From Caballeronia sp. BR00000012568055 (GTDB lineage: Bacteria > Pseudomonadota > Gammaproteobacteria > Burkholderiales > Burkholderiaceae), in assembly GCF_029439455.1 (NCBI RefSeq), contig NZ_JAQFVG010000109.1:37068-101067 (forward strand): a DNA stretch of 64,000 nt, in the 5' to 3' direction. The notes beneath the pieces are model-generated. The model saw only the letters and a program-made list of their open reading frames with translations. It was not told the origin of the DNA and did not search any database. The stretch's first letter is position 1. The number at the start of each line of letters is the position of its first letter. The position numbers were made by a program, and so were the translations under genes. Shown piece by piece: positions 33,330 through 41,356 of the stretch.

Positions 33330-33506
33330 CTTTTACCGGCTGCGTGTCTTTTAAGCACCAGGAATGCCGTCGGAATTTACTGCGCGATTAAGCATCGTCC
33401 TATACTGACGATGCATCGCGGCAGCCGTTTTCCGCGTCCGTTTTATTCGGGCATTCACACGAGCCACGCGCGCCGCACCTGGCGCATCGCACGGGGACAC
33501 ACGCAG

Positions 33507-34739
33507 ATGGGCGACATTTCAGACGGCCTGACGGGTCTCGTCGCGGCACTCCGCGCACAGCAACCCGCGCTTACCGAACGCTGGATGAAACTCGTTTTCG
33601 GCGATCAGGAAGTCGAGCATTCCGATCAGCTCACTTATCGTCAGCTTGCGGGTCACTTGCCGAGTATCTTTCAGGAAATCTGCATCGTGCTGGAGTCGCG
33701 CAATCTGCGCGATTCGGAAGGCGCGATAGAACGCGATGCGCGTCAGCACGGGCAATGGCGCTGGCAGCAGGGGTATCGGATAGACGAACTCGTGCGTGAA
33801 CTGGACTTGTTTCGGCAAGTGCTGTTGCTGGCGATCGGCGAATATGCGGCGGCGCATGCGAATTTTTCGCGTGACGATGAAGAACACGCGCGCCTGATGA
33901 CCGACGAAGTGGTCAGCTTCGTCACGCTCGCATCGATTCGTGAAGCGGTCAGCGAACGCGATCGAAAGATCGATGAATACACTGGCATGCTGGAGCGCGC
34001 GAATTACGAGCTCACGCTGCGGCAGAAGCTCATCAGCGATCTGTACGAAACGCGTATGCAAATCACGCGGCGCGTCGCACACGATCTCCGCAATTTCCTG
34101 AATGTCTTTTCGACGGCGCTGCAACTCGCCACGCGTTCGCCTGCCAAGCGCGATACGGCGCTTGGGCTTGCGAATCGTCAGGTGGCGGATATGGCCACGC
34201 TCGTCGATGAAATGGTCGAGTATTCCAAAGTGCTCGGCGACGATTCCGTACTGACGGTCGAGCCGTTCGACCTCGTCGGCCTGTTCGATGAATTGATGCA
34301 GGCGTGCCGCGTATCGACGGAAGCGAAGGGGCTGAAGCTGATCGGCCAGTTGGATACGAACCTGAGGATGGTGACGTCGAGCCGGCTGAAGGTGAAGCAG
34401 GTTGCGCTGAACCTGCTGTCGAACGCGATCAAGTACACGGCGGCGGGGGAGATCGTGTTGTCGATCAATCTCGCGCCGGACGATCGCTGGCGGCTGCGGG
34501 TGACGGATACGGGCGTGGGAATCGGTGAGGACGATCAGGAGCGCGTGTTCGAAGAATTCGAGCGCGCGGCCGATGACGATATTCCCGGCGCGGGATTGGG
34601 CTTGGCGATCGTCAAGGAACTGTCACGCACGCTCGATGGCGAACTCAAGTTTCAATCGGCGAAAGGGCATGGCAGCGTGTTTGAGGTGACGTTTCCGCTT
34701 GTGTTGGTGCCGAAGCCTGCGCCGAACGCGGCGCCATAA
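33507..34739 (+). CDS. sensor histidine kinase with RsbRD-like N-terminal domain
   Basis: A 410-residue soluble histidine kinase. Residues 10-140 resemble the RsbT co-antagonist RsbRD N-terminal helical domain (LRAQQPALTERWMKLVF, YRIDELVRELDLFRQVLL). A coiled coil leads to the H-box RRVAHDLRNFLNVF, then the N-box KQVALNLLSNAIKYT, G1 DTGVGIGEDD and G2 GAGLGLAIVKELS. There is no transmembrane segment, so it senses a cytoplasmic signal. No response regulator is adjacent. ATG 33507 is preferred; an in-frame start at 33411 adds 32 basic unconserved residues. A terminator follows at once. Confidence 0.88.
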   Translation: MGDISDGLTGLVAALRAQQPALTERWMKLVFGDQEVEHSDQLTYRQLAGHLPSIFQEICIVLESRNLRDSEGAIERDARQHGQWRWQQGYRIDELVRELDLFRQVLLLAIGEYAAAHANFSRDDEEHARLMTDEVVSFVTLASIREAVSERDRKIDEYTGMLERANYELTLRQKLISDLYETRMQITRRVAHDLRNFLNVFSTALQLATRSPAKRDTALGLANRQVADMATLVDEMVEYSKVLGDDSVLTVEPFDLVGLFDELMQACRVSTEAKGLKLIGQLDTNLRMVTSSRLKVKQVALNLLSNAIKYTAAGEIVLSINLAPDDRWRLRVTDTGVGIGEDDQERVFEEFERAADDDIPGAGLGLAIVKELSRTLDGELKFQSAKGHGSVFEVTFPLVLVPKPAPNAAP

Positions 34740-34767
34740 AAAAGGCGAACGGGGCACCCCGTTCGCC
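34737..34767. terminator. bidirectional rho-independent terminator
   Basis: GGCGAACGGGG (34744-34754) pairs perfectly with CCCCGTTCGCC (34757-34767). On the minus strand the stem is followed by a T-run (A-run at 34737-34743 on the plus strand), terminating ahpF; on the plus strand TTCGGTCTT follows, serving the kinase gene. Confidence 0.88.
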
Positions 34768-34791
34768 TTCGGTCTTCATGACGGTTTTTGA

Positions 34792-36378
34792 TTACGCCGT
34801 CACTTCTTCTTCGACCACTGCATCATCATCCACCGACGTGCGGATCAGGTGATCGAACGCGGACAGCGATGCCTTCGCGCCTTCGCCCACCGCAATCACG
34901 ATCTGCTTGTACGGCACCGTGGTCACATCGCCGGCTGCGAACACGCCGGGAATCGACGTCGCGCCCTTGGCATCGACCACGATCTCGCCGTGCTTCGACA
35001 ACTCGATGCTGCCCTTGAGCCATTCCGTATTCGGCACCAGCCCGATCTGCACGAACACGCCTTCCAGTTCGACATGATGGCTCGCGCCCGTCGCGCGGTC
35101 GGTGTACGAAATGCCGTTGACCTTCTTGCCGTCGCCGGTGATTTCCGTCGTCTGAACTTGCGTGACGATGGTCACGTTCGACAGGCTGCGCAGCTTCTTC
35201 TGCAACACCGCATCCGCACGCAGTTCCGCGCCGAATTCGATCAGCGTCACCGCACTCACGATATTCGCGAGATCGATCGCCGCTTCCACGCCCGAATTGC
35301 CGCCGCCGATCACCGCGACGCGCTTGCCCTTGAACAGCGGACCATCGCAGTGCGGGCAATACGCCACGCCACGATTGCGATATTCCTGCTCGCCCGGCAC
35401 GCCGACTTCGCGCCAGCGCGCACCCGTTGACAATACGATGGTCTTCGCCTTCAGCACCGCGCCGCTCGCCAGATGAATCTCGTTGATACGGCCCGGCACG
35501 AGTTTGGCCGCGCGCTGCACGTCCATCACATCGACTTCGTATTGCTTGACGTGCTGTTCCAGCGCGACCGCGAACTTCGGTCCTTCGGTTTCCTGCACCG
35601 AGACAAAGTTTTCGATCGACATGGTGTCGAGCACCTGACCGCCGAAGCGCTCCGCGACCACGCCCGTCGCAATGCCCTTGCGCGCCGCGTAGATTGCCGC
35701 CGCCGCGCCCGCAGGACCGCCGCCGACGATCAGCATGTCGAACACCGGCTTGTTTTCGAGTTCCTTTGCCGCGCGCTCGGCTGCACCCGTATCCAGCTTG
35801 GCGAGAATTTCCTTCACGCCCATGCGGCCCGAGCCGTAGCTTTCGCCGTTGAGGAACATCATCGGCACGGCCATGACCTGACGCGATTCGACTTCCTGCT
35901 GGAACAGCGCGCCGTCGATCGCGACGTGTTTGATGCGCGGATTGATGATCGCCATCACGTTCAGCGCCTGCACGACTTCCGGGCAGTTCTGGCACGACAG
36001 CGAGAAATACGTCTCGAAGTGGAAATCGCCGTCGAGATTCTTGATTTGCTCGATAGTTGCATCGTCGAGTTTGATCGGATGGCCGCCGGTTTGCAGCAGC
36101 GCGAGCACGAGCGAGGTGAATTCGTGGCCCATCGGAATGCCAGCGAAGTGAATGCCCGCATCCTTGCCCTTTTCGCCGATGGTGAACGACGGGCGGCGCG
36201 CGCCCGCATCATCTTTCTCGACGACGCTGATATGCGTGCTCAGCGAGGCGATTTCATCGAGCAGGCCTTTCAGCTCCTTCGATTTGTCGCTGCCGTCGAG
36301 GAAGGCGACGAGTTCGATCGGCCGGGAGACCTTTTCCAGATAGGCTTTTAATTGATTCTTGAGGTTGGCGTCGAGCAT
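34792..36378 (-). CDS. ahpF: alkyl hydroperoxide reductase subunit F
   Basis: A 528-residue flavoprotein disulfide reductase that passes electrons from NADH to AhpC. The N-terminal double thioredoxin-like domain holds the CQNCPE dithiol (about residue 129). The FAD domain starts at [21 protein letters not shown], the redox-active dithiol is YCPHCDGP, the NAD(P)H site is [17 protein letters not shown], and FAASGDV-like [13 protein letters not shown] closes the FAD site. Length equals typical AhpF. It is downstream of ahpC on the same strand with a 144-bp gap, so it is likely co-transcribed from the OxyR-controlled ahpC promoter, with possible attenuation in the gap. It starts at ATG 36378 and ends at a strong terminator. 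Confidence 0.96.
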   Translation of the reverse strand: MLDANLKNQLKAYLEKVSRPIELVAFLDGSDKSKELKGLLDEIASLSTHISVVEKDDAGARRPSFTIGEKGKDAGIHFAGIPMGHEFTSLVLALLQTGGHPIKLDDATIEQIKNLDGDFHFETYFSLSCQNCPEVVQALNVMAIINPRIKHVAIDGALFQQEVESRQVMAVPMMFLNGESYGSGRMGVKEILAKLDTGAAERAAKELENKPVFDMLIVGGGPAGAAAAIYAARKGIATGVVAERFGGQVLDTMSIENFVSVQETEGPKFAVALEQHVKQYEVDVMDVQRAAKLVPGRINEIHLASGAVLKAKTIVLSTGARWREVGVPGEQEYRNRGVAYCPHCDGPLFKGKRVAVIGGGNSGVEAAIDLANIVSAVTLIEFGAELRADAVLQKKLRSLSNVTIVTQVQTTEITGDGKKVNGISYTDRATGASHHVELEGVFVQIGLVPNTEWLKGSIELSKHGEIVVDAKGATSIPGVFAAGDVTTVPYKQIVIAVGEGAKASLSAFDHLIRTSVDDDAVVEEEVTA

Positions 36379-36522
36379 GGCGATGTCCGTTCCTTAGTGC
36401 GATTTACAGACGTGTTTCGATACAGCGCTGATTTGACACAGCGCTGCAACGAAAGCTTTTTTGGTGCTCCGGACCCGCGCCGAAAGCGGGCGAACCCGGT
36501 AAAACTCGCAGAGGATACGAGC

Positions 36523-37086
36523 TTAGATCTTGCCGATCAGGTCGAGCGACGGCGTCAGCGTTTCAGCGCCCGGCGTCCACTTGGCCGGGCAAACCTGACC
36601 CGGGTTCTTCGCGATGTATTGCGCTGCCTGCACCTTGCGCAGCAGTTCGCCCGCGTCACGGCCGATACCGTTGTCGTGGATTTCGCACAGCTTGATCTCG
36701 CCTTCCGGGTTGATCACGAACGTGCCACGCAGCGCCAGACCTTCTTCTTCGATCAGCACGTCGAAGTTGCGCGAGATTGCCAGCGTCGGGTCAGCGATCA
36801 TCGGGTACTTGATCTTTTGGATCGTGTCCGACGTGTCGTGCCATGCCTTGTGCGTGAAATGCGTGTCGGTCGAAACCGAGTAGATTTCCACGCCCAGCTT
36901 CTTGAATTCGTCGTAGCGGTCAGCCAGATCGCCCAGTTCCGTCGGGCACACGAACGTGAAGTCGGCCGGATAGAACACGAACACCGACCACTTGCCCTTC
37001 AGGCTTTCTTCCGTGACGGTCTGGAAATCGCCATTGTGGTAGGCGGTTGCTTTGAACGGCTTGACTTGGCTATTGATGATGGGCAT
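36523..37086 (-). CDS. ahpC: alkyl hydroperoxide reductase subunit C (2-Cys peroxiredoxin)
   Basis: A 187-residue peroxiredoxin reducing H2O2 and organic peroxides in the cytoplasm. The peroxidatic cysteine is C47 in DFTFVCPTE and the resolving cysteine is C166 in GQVCPAKW; the start [16 protein letters not shown] is typical of AhpC. ATG 37086 is preceded by a spaced AAGGAAT. Its promoter and OxyR site lie directly upstream at 37127-37193. The partner reductase ahpF follows. Confidence 0.97.
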   Translation of the reverse strand: MPIINSQVKPFKATAYHNGDFQTVTEESLKGKWSVFVFYPADFTFVCPTELGDLADRYDEFKKLGVEIYSVSTDTHFTHKAWHDTSDTIQKIKYPMIADPTLAISRNFDVLIEEEGLALRGTFVINPEGEIKLCEIHDNGIGRDAGELLRKVQAAQYIAKNPGQVCPAKWTPGAETLTPSLDLIGKI

Positions 37087-37126
37087 TACCAGATTCCTTT
37101 TGGAGTGGTGTTGAAGAAGTAGATGA

Positions 37127-37156
37127 ACTATACAGGAAAGCTATCGTTCGTGCGAA
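37127..37156 (-). promoter_or_regulatory. ahpC promoter (-10 TATAGT, -35 TTCGCA)
   Basis: On the minus strand TTCGCA (37151-37156) and TATAGT (37127-37132) are separated by 18 bp, about 40 bp before the ahpC start. The weak -35 box adjoins the OxyR site, as is usual for promoters that need OxyR as activator. Confidence 0.65.
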
Positions 37157-37193
37157 TTTGATTGCTTTTATTGTGGGCATAGATTCAACCTAT
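37157..37193. promoter_or_regulatory. OxyR binding site upstream of ahpC
   Basis: ATAGATTCAACCTAT (37179-37193) matches the OxyR element ATAGnTnnnAnCTAT at every fixed base. Seven bases away, TTTGATTGCTTTTAT (37157-37171) is a partial second element with the right spacing. The site adjoins the -35 box of ahpC, the classical place for peroxide-activated OxyR. Confidence 0.8.
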
Positions 37194-37342
37194 CAGGCTG
37201 ATATCGCTCGTTAACGCTTAACGCCCCATTGCCTCTGACAAACCCGGAGCGAAACGTTCAGCCGTGCGACAATCTGCAAACTTTCCCGATGGGCTTTAAC
37301 ATGACTTGCCCGCCCGGGCCGTCATGGACTTGCAGATTGACT

Positions 37343-38023
37343 ATGAAAACCGCTTCTCCCACGCAGGACGAAAAACAGGACGTGAAGAACCCGCAGCAGC
37401 GCTTCGGCGAGTGCGATGAGTGCGCGGATGTCGAACTCGTCGCAACCGCGACCATTCCCACGCGTTACGGCACGTTTGCTTCGTATGTGTATCGCGTGAA
37501 GCATACGGGGGCGGAGCATATTGCCTTCGTATTGGGCGATGTCGGCAACGGCGAACCCGTGCTGACGCGCCTTCACTCCGAATGCGTGACGGGCGATGTG
37601 TTCGGCTCCTACCGATGCGATTGCGGCGAGCAGCTCGATCTGGCGCTGCGCTATATCGCGGCGGAAGATCGCGGGATTCTGCTGTATCTGCGCGGACATG
37701 AAGGGCGCGGCATTGGCCTGGCGAACAAGATTCGGGCGTACGCGTTACAGGAACAAGGCCTCGATACCGTCGATGCCAACCTTCATTTGGGCCTGCCCGA
37801 CGACGCCCGCGAATACGATTCCGCCGCCGCCATCCTGCGCGCGATGAACGTAAAGTCAGTGCGCTTGATGAGCAACAACCCGTCGAAGTTCGACACCTTG
37901 CTCAAGCACGATATCCCGGTGTGCGAACGCGTTGCGCTGGCTATTCCCATGCGCGAAGAGAATGAGCGCTATATCAAGACCAAGCAGGCGCGTTTCGGGC
38001 ATTACTTCGACGAGAACGAGTAA
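37343..38023 (+). CDS. ribA: GTP cyclohydrolase II
   Basis: A 226-residue enzyme for the first step of riboflavin synthesis from GTP. Zinc ligands are the three cysteines in [25 protein letters not shown] region (C, then CxC), and the GTP site is seen in [17 protein letters not shown] with the catalytic tyrosine/arginine segment. The C-terminus [15 protein letters not shown] is typical. There is no fused DHBP synthase domain. Starts at 37301 or 37229 are also open; 37343 is closest to the conserved core but no clear ribosome binding site decides. Divergent from ahpC. Confidence 0.93.
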   Translation: MKTASPTQDEKQDVKNPQQRFGECDECADVELVATATIPTRYGTFASYVYRVKHTGAEHIAFVLGDVGNGEPVLTRLHSECVTGDVFGSYRCDCGEQLDLALRYIAAEDRGILLYLRGHEGRGIGLANKIRAYALQEQGLDTVDANLHLGLPDDAREYDSAAAILRAMNVKSVRLMSNNPSKFDTLLKHDIPVCERVALAIPMREENERYIKTKQARFGHYFDENE

Positions 38024-38038
38024 AGCGCCGAACAGGCT

Positions 38039-38767
38039 TCACGTTGCATCGTGAAAAATCACCCCGAGCATATGCCTGCGTCCTGACCGCAGGCGGCTCA
38101 CTCCATGCCGCATATTCACGCGATACGGCCCGCGCGTTCCCTGCACGGGCCGGTGATGTACCGCAAAAAACGCCGCATCGCCTTGTGCTAATGACAGCAC
38201 TTCCGCGCGCGACTGCATGCGCGGGCGCTGCTCCGTCATCACAAATTCGCCGCCGGTGAAATCGCGTCTCGGCGCGGACAGCAGCACCGCCATCTGAATC
38301 GGAAAGACGTGTTCGCCGTAGAGATCCTGATGCAGACAGTTGTAATCGCCCGGCACGTAGCGCAGTAACAGCGGCGTCGGCCGCGTTTGCCCGGCCTGAT
38401 GGCAACGTTCGATAAACGCATCGTGTTCACGCGGATAACGCGTGTCGATCCGCATGATCTCGTTCCACCGATCCGCAATCGGCGCGAGATGCGGATACGC
38501 CGCGCGCCTTAACTCACCGATCAGATCGGGCAGCGGATAAGCGAAGTATTTGTACTCGCCACGTCCGAAGCTGTATCGCTCCATCACGATGCGGCTGCGG
38601 AAATGCGCGTTGTCGTCGTAGCGCGTGGCGAGAGTTTCGCATTCTTCGCGTGTCAGCAAACCGGGCGCGACGGCCGCGCCGTTGCCATCGAGCTGAGATT
38701 CGATCTCCGCCCAGTCGAGCGCTTCGACGCGCGCGGCGATATCCAAAGCCTGTTCGAGCATTTTCAT
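38039..38767 (-). CDS. 2OG-Fe(II) oxygenase of the predicted nucleic-acid type
   Basis: A 242-residue dioxygenase. The iron ligands are the HxD of NCLHQDLYGEH and the distal histidine in MRHGVSRLRSGRRH, with nearby arginines for 2-oxoglutarate. GGEFVMTEQRPRMQSR and FAVHHRPVQGTRG-type segments match the family once called DUF2086 (Oxygenase-NA), predicted to act on damaged or modified bases. ATG 38767 follows a strong GGAGGA; the longer start at 38821 is not needed. It lies 65 bp downstream of the LexA-controlled helicase on the same strand, so it is probably SOS-induced with it. The substrate is unproved. Confidence 0.85.
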   Translation of the reverse strand: MKMLEQALDIAARVEALDWAEIESQLDGNGAAVAPGLLTREECETLATRYDDNAHFRSRIVMERYSFGRGEYKYFAYPLPDLIGELRRAAYPHLAPIADRWNEIMRIDTRYPREHDAFIERCHQAGQTRPTPLLLRYVPGDYNCLHQDLYGEHVFPIQMAVLLSAPRRDFTGGEFVMTEQRPRMQSRAEVLSLAQGDAAFFAVHHRPVQGTRGPYRVNMRHGVSRLRSGRRHMLGVIFHDAT

Positions 38768-38832
38768 GTTGATTCCTCCATCGATACGCGCAGTGTCACG
38801 CGCATCGCGGTCTGCATGCACTCCGGCTCTTG

Positions 38833-41112
38833 CTATGCAATTCGCAAATCATGCTGCCGCACGATCTGCACGCGCCACCACGCGGGCAACAGCCGCAGCA
38901 CTTCGGCGCGCGTGAATCGATCGTCGATCAGAAACAGCACGCCGCGATCTTCCGGTCCGCGAATCACGCGTCCCGCCGCCTGCACGACTTTCTGCAAACC
39001 GGGGAACAGATACGTGTACGCGTAACCTTCGCCGAACGCATCGTGCATGCGGGTTTTCATTTGCTCGTTGACGGGATTGAGTTGCGGCAGACCGAGTGTG
39101 GCGACGAACGCGCCGATCAGCCGCGTGCCCGGCAGATCGATCGCCTCGCCGAACGCGCCGCCCAGCACCGCGAAGCCGATGCCGCGTCCATCCGGCTCGA
39201 AGCGCGCGAGAAACGCCTGCTGCGCGGCTTCGCTCATTGCGCGCGATTGCAGCCAGCACGGCACGTTCGGATGCCGTTCCGCGAGCGCCGCCGACACTTG
39301 CGCCAGGTATTCGAAGCTGCTGAAAAAACTCAGGTAATTGCCCGGCGCGCGCGCGTATTGCGCGGCGATCATATCGGCGATGCGCTCGATCGATTGCGCG
39401 CGGTCGCGGTAACGCGTGGAGATATCGGCGATGGCGTGTACGTCGAGTTGATCGGCGCTGAACGGCGAGTCCACGTCGATACGCACCGTCGTTTCCGGCA
39501 AGCCGAGCGTGTCGGCATAGAAATGCGCGGGCGTGAGCGTGGCGGAAAACAGCGCGACGTTATGCGCGCGAGCGAATCGCGCCTGAAGATGCGGCGCGGG
39601 GATCACGTTGCGCAGACAAAGCACGGTATTACGCTGATGCGTCAGGGTGACATCGAATATTGAATGCGCCCCGAAACGCTCCGCGATACGCGTGAAATGC
39701 ACGGCATCGAAATAAAAGCGCAGCGTGTCGGGCGTGAAGGCGTCGGGGTGATCGGCGAGTGCTTCGGTCATTTGCGACACCGCCTGACTCAGCGCGCTTA
39801 ACAAGGCCTCAGGCGGCTCGGGATACGCCGCGTATTCGATACGCTGATCGCGGCTCGCCTCGCTCCACGCGCGCGCAACGCGATTCAGCACGCGCTTGAG
39901 CATAGCGGGCGCGCCACGGCGCATTGCGTTGAACGCCGCGCGATCGAGCGATGCCGTGTACATGCCGCGCGCGCGATCGACGAGGTTATGCGCCTCATCC
40001 ACCAGCACCGACACGCGCCACCGATTCGCTTCCGCAAGCGCAAACAGCATCGCGCTGGTATCGAAGTAATAGTTGTAGTCACCGACGATCACGTCCGCCC
40101 AGCGCGACAATTCCTGGCTCAGATAGTACGGACAGACATCGTGCTCGCGCGCGACCGTGGCCACCGTCGCGCGATCCAGTTGCGCGTGCTTCAGCGCAGC
40201 GGCGCGCGCACTCGGCAATCGATCGTAAAAACCTTGCGCCAGCGGACACGATTCACCATGACATGCGCGGTCCGGATACTCGCAAGCCTTGTCGCGCGCG
40301 ACCAGTTCGACCACACGCAGCGGCGAGGCATGCAGCGTGGCGAGCGCATCGAGCGCAAGCTGACGGCCCGCGCTTTTTGCGGTGAGAAAGTAGATCTTGT
40401 CGAGTTGCTGCTTCGGCCACGCTTTCAGCAAGGGAAACAGCGTACCGACCGTTTTGCCGATACCCGTCGGCGCTTGCGCCATCAGACAGCGGCTCGATAT
40501 CGCCGAGCGATAAATCGCCTCAGCGAGCGCGCGTTGTCCGGCACGAAAATCCGCATGTGGAAAGGCGAGGGCGTTCAGCGCCGAATCCCGCGATGTACGG
40601 TGCGCGATCTCCTGCTCCGCCCACGCGATAAACCGCTCGCATTGCGCTTCGAAATGCGCTTTCAACTGCGCAGCCGTTTCCGTCTCGACGATCACCATTT
40701 CCTTCTGATCGACGATATCGAAATAAACCAGCGCGATCTCGATTCGATTCAGCCCGCGCGATTCGCACATCAAATGCGCATAAACGCGCGCCTGCGCCCA
40801 ATGCAAATGCCGATGATTCTGCGGCATCGTTTCCAGCCTGCCGCGATGCGTCTTGATCTCTTCCAGCCGATTGCGCGCGGGATCGAAACCATCCGCACGG
40901 CCGCGCACGCGCAGCGGACCGAAGTCTTGTGTCAGAGAGATTTCTTTCAGATAACCCGCAGGCCGCCGATTGGTGACTGTGATGTGTCCCGCGATACCTT
41001 CCTGTGCGGTGGGCGCAGGCGTGAAGCGCAGATCGAGATCGCCTTGCTTCGCTGTGAACTCGCACAACGCGCGCACGGCGACGGTGTAGGCGGGTTCGGG
41101 TACTGTATGCAT
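38833..41112 (-). CDS. SOS-controlled DinG/XPD-like helicase with N-terminal PD-(D/E)xK-like nuclease domain
   Basis: A 759-residue protein. The N-terminal third has a Cas4/Dna2-like nuclease pattern (RGRADGFDP, then LEEIKTHRG, giving D ... ExK). The helicase has Walker A QAPTGIGKTVGTLFP, an iron-sulfur cysteine set (ACEYPDRACHGESCPLAQG ... VCPYYL), Walker B VLVDEAHNLVDRARG, and motifs V-VI in GEAIDLPGTRL and VVQAAGRVIRGPEDRG. XPD/DinG enzymes unwind DNA 5' to 3'. Its ATG at 41112 lies inside a LexA box, so repression would block both promoter and start; a GTG at 41076 is an alternative start. Followed by the 2OG oxygenase. Confidence 0.9.
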   Translation of the reverse strand: MHTVPEPAYTVAVRALCEFTAKQGDLDLRFTPAPTAQEGIAGHITVTNRRPAGYLKEISLTQDFGPLRVRGRADGFDPARNRLEEIKTHRGRLETMPQNHRHLHWAQARVYAHLMCESRGLNRIEIALVYFDIVDQKEMVIVETETAAQLKAHFEAQCERFIAWAEQEIAHRTSRDSALNALAFPHADFRAGQRALAEAIYRSAISSRCLMAQAPTGIGKTVGTLFPLLKAWPKQQLDKIYFLTAKSAGRQLALDALATLHASPLRVVELVARDKACEYPDRACHGESCPLAQGFYDRLPSARAAALKHAQLDRATVATVAREHDVCPYYLSQELSRWADVIVGDYNYYFDTSAMLFALAEANRWRVSVLVDEAHNLVDRARGMYTASLDRAAFNAMRRGAPAMLKRVLNRVARAWSEASRDQRIEYAAYPEPPEALLSALSQAVSQMTEALADHPDAFTPDTLRFYFDAVHFTRIAERFGAHSIFDVTLTHQRNTVLCLRNVIPAPHLQARFARAHNVALFSATLTPAHFYADTLGLPETTVRIDVDSPFSADQLDVHAIADISTRYRDRAQSIERIADMIAAQYARAPGNYLSFFSSFEYLAQVSAALAERHPNVPCWLQSRAMSEAAQQAFLARFEPDGRGIGFAVLGGAFGEAIDLPGTRLIGAFVATLGLPQLNPVNEQMKTRMHDAFGEGYAYTYLFPGLQKVVQAAGRVIRGPEDRGVLFLIDDRFTRAEVLRLLPAWWRVQIVRQHDLRIA

Positions 41113-41120
41113 GTACAGCA
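41101..41120. promoter_or_regulatory. LexA (SOS) operator over the helicase start
   Basis: TACTGTATGCATGTACAGCA fits CTG-N10-CAG and differs at only two positions from the uvrA box at 6093-6112. The helicase ATG (41110-41112, minus strand) is within the box, which is an unusual overlap of operator and start codon. Confidence 0.88.
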
Positions 41121-41230
41121 GTCTAGCATGCGTTTTGCGTTGGAATAATGCTTCGTGGCAGTGCGTTTATAGAACAAGCGGCGCGCATTGCTGCGTCGTC
41201 CTAAACTCACTTTATTGACGGAGGTATTCC

Positions 41231-41356
41231 ATGAAGCTCGCCAGAATCGGCATGATCATGCTTGCGTTGATGGCCGGATTGCTCGCCGGATGTCAGACGG
41301 ATGGCAACGGCGCGTCGGGCACGTCATCGACCAGCGGCAGCAGCGGCGGATATTGA
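41231..41356 (+). CDS. short lipoprotein
   Basis: A 41-residue open frame with strong GGAGG upstream of ATG 41231. It has a lipoprotein signal peptide (IGMIMLALMAGLLAGC) with a lipobox cysteine near residue 21, then a short Gly/Ser/Thr-rich tail ending in GGY. It resembles entericidin-like small lipoproteins in size only. Its TGA overlaps the TTG start of the flavoenzyme gene (TTGA), so the pair is translationally coupled. Confidence 0.8.
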   Translation: MKLARIGMIMLALMAGLLAGCQTDGNGASGTSSTSGSSGGY

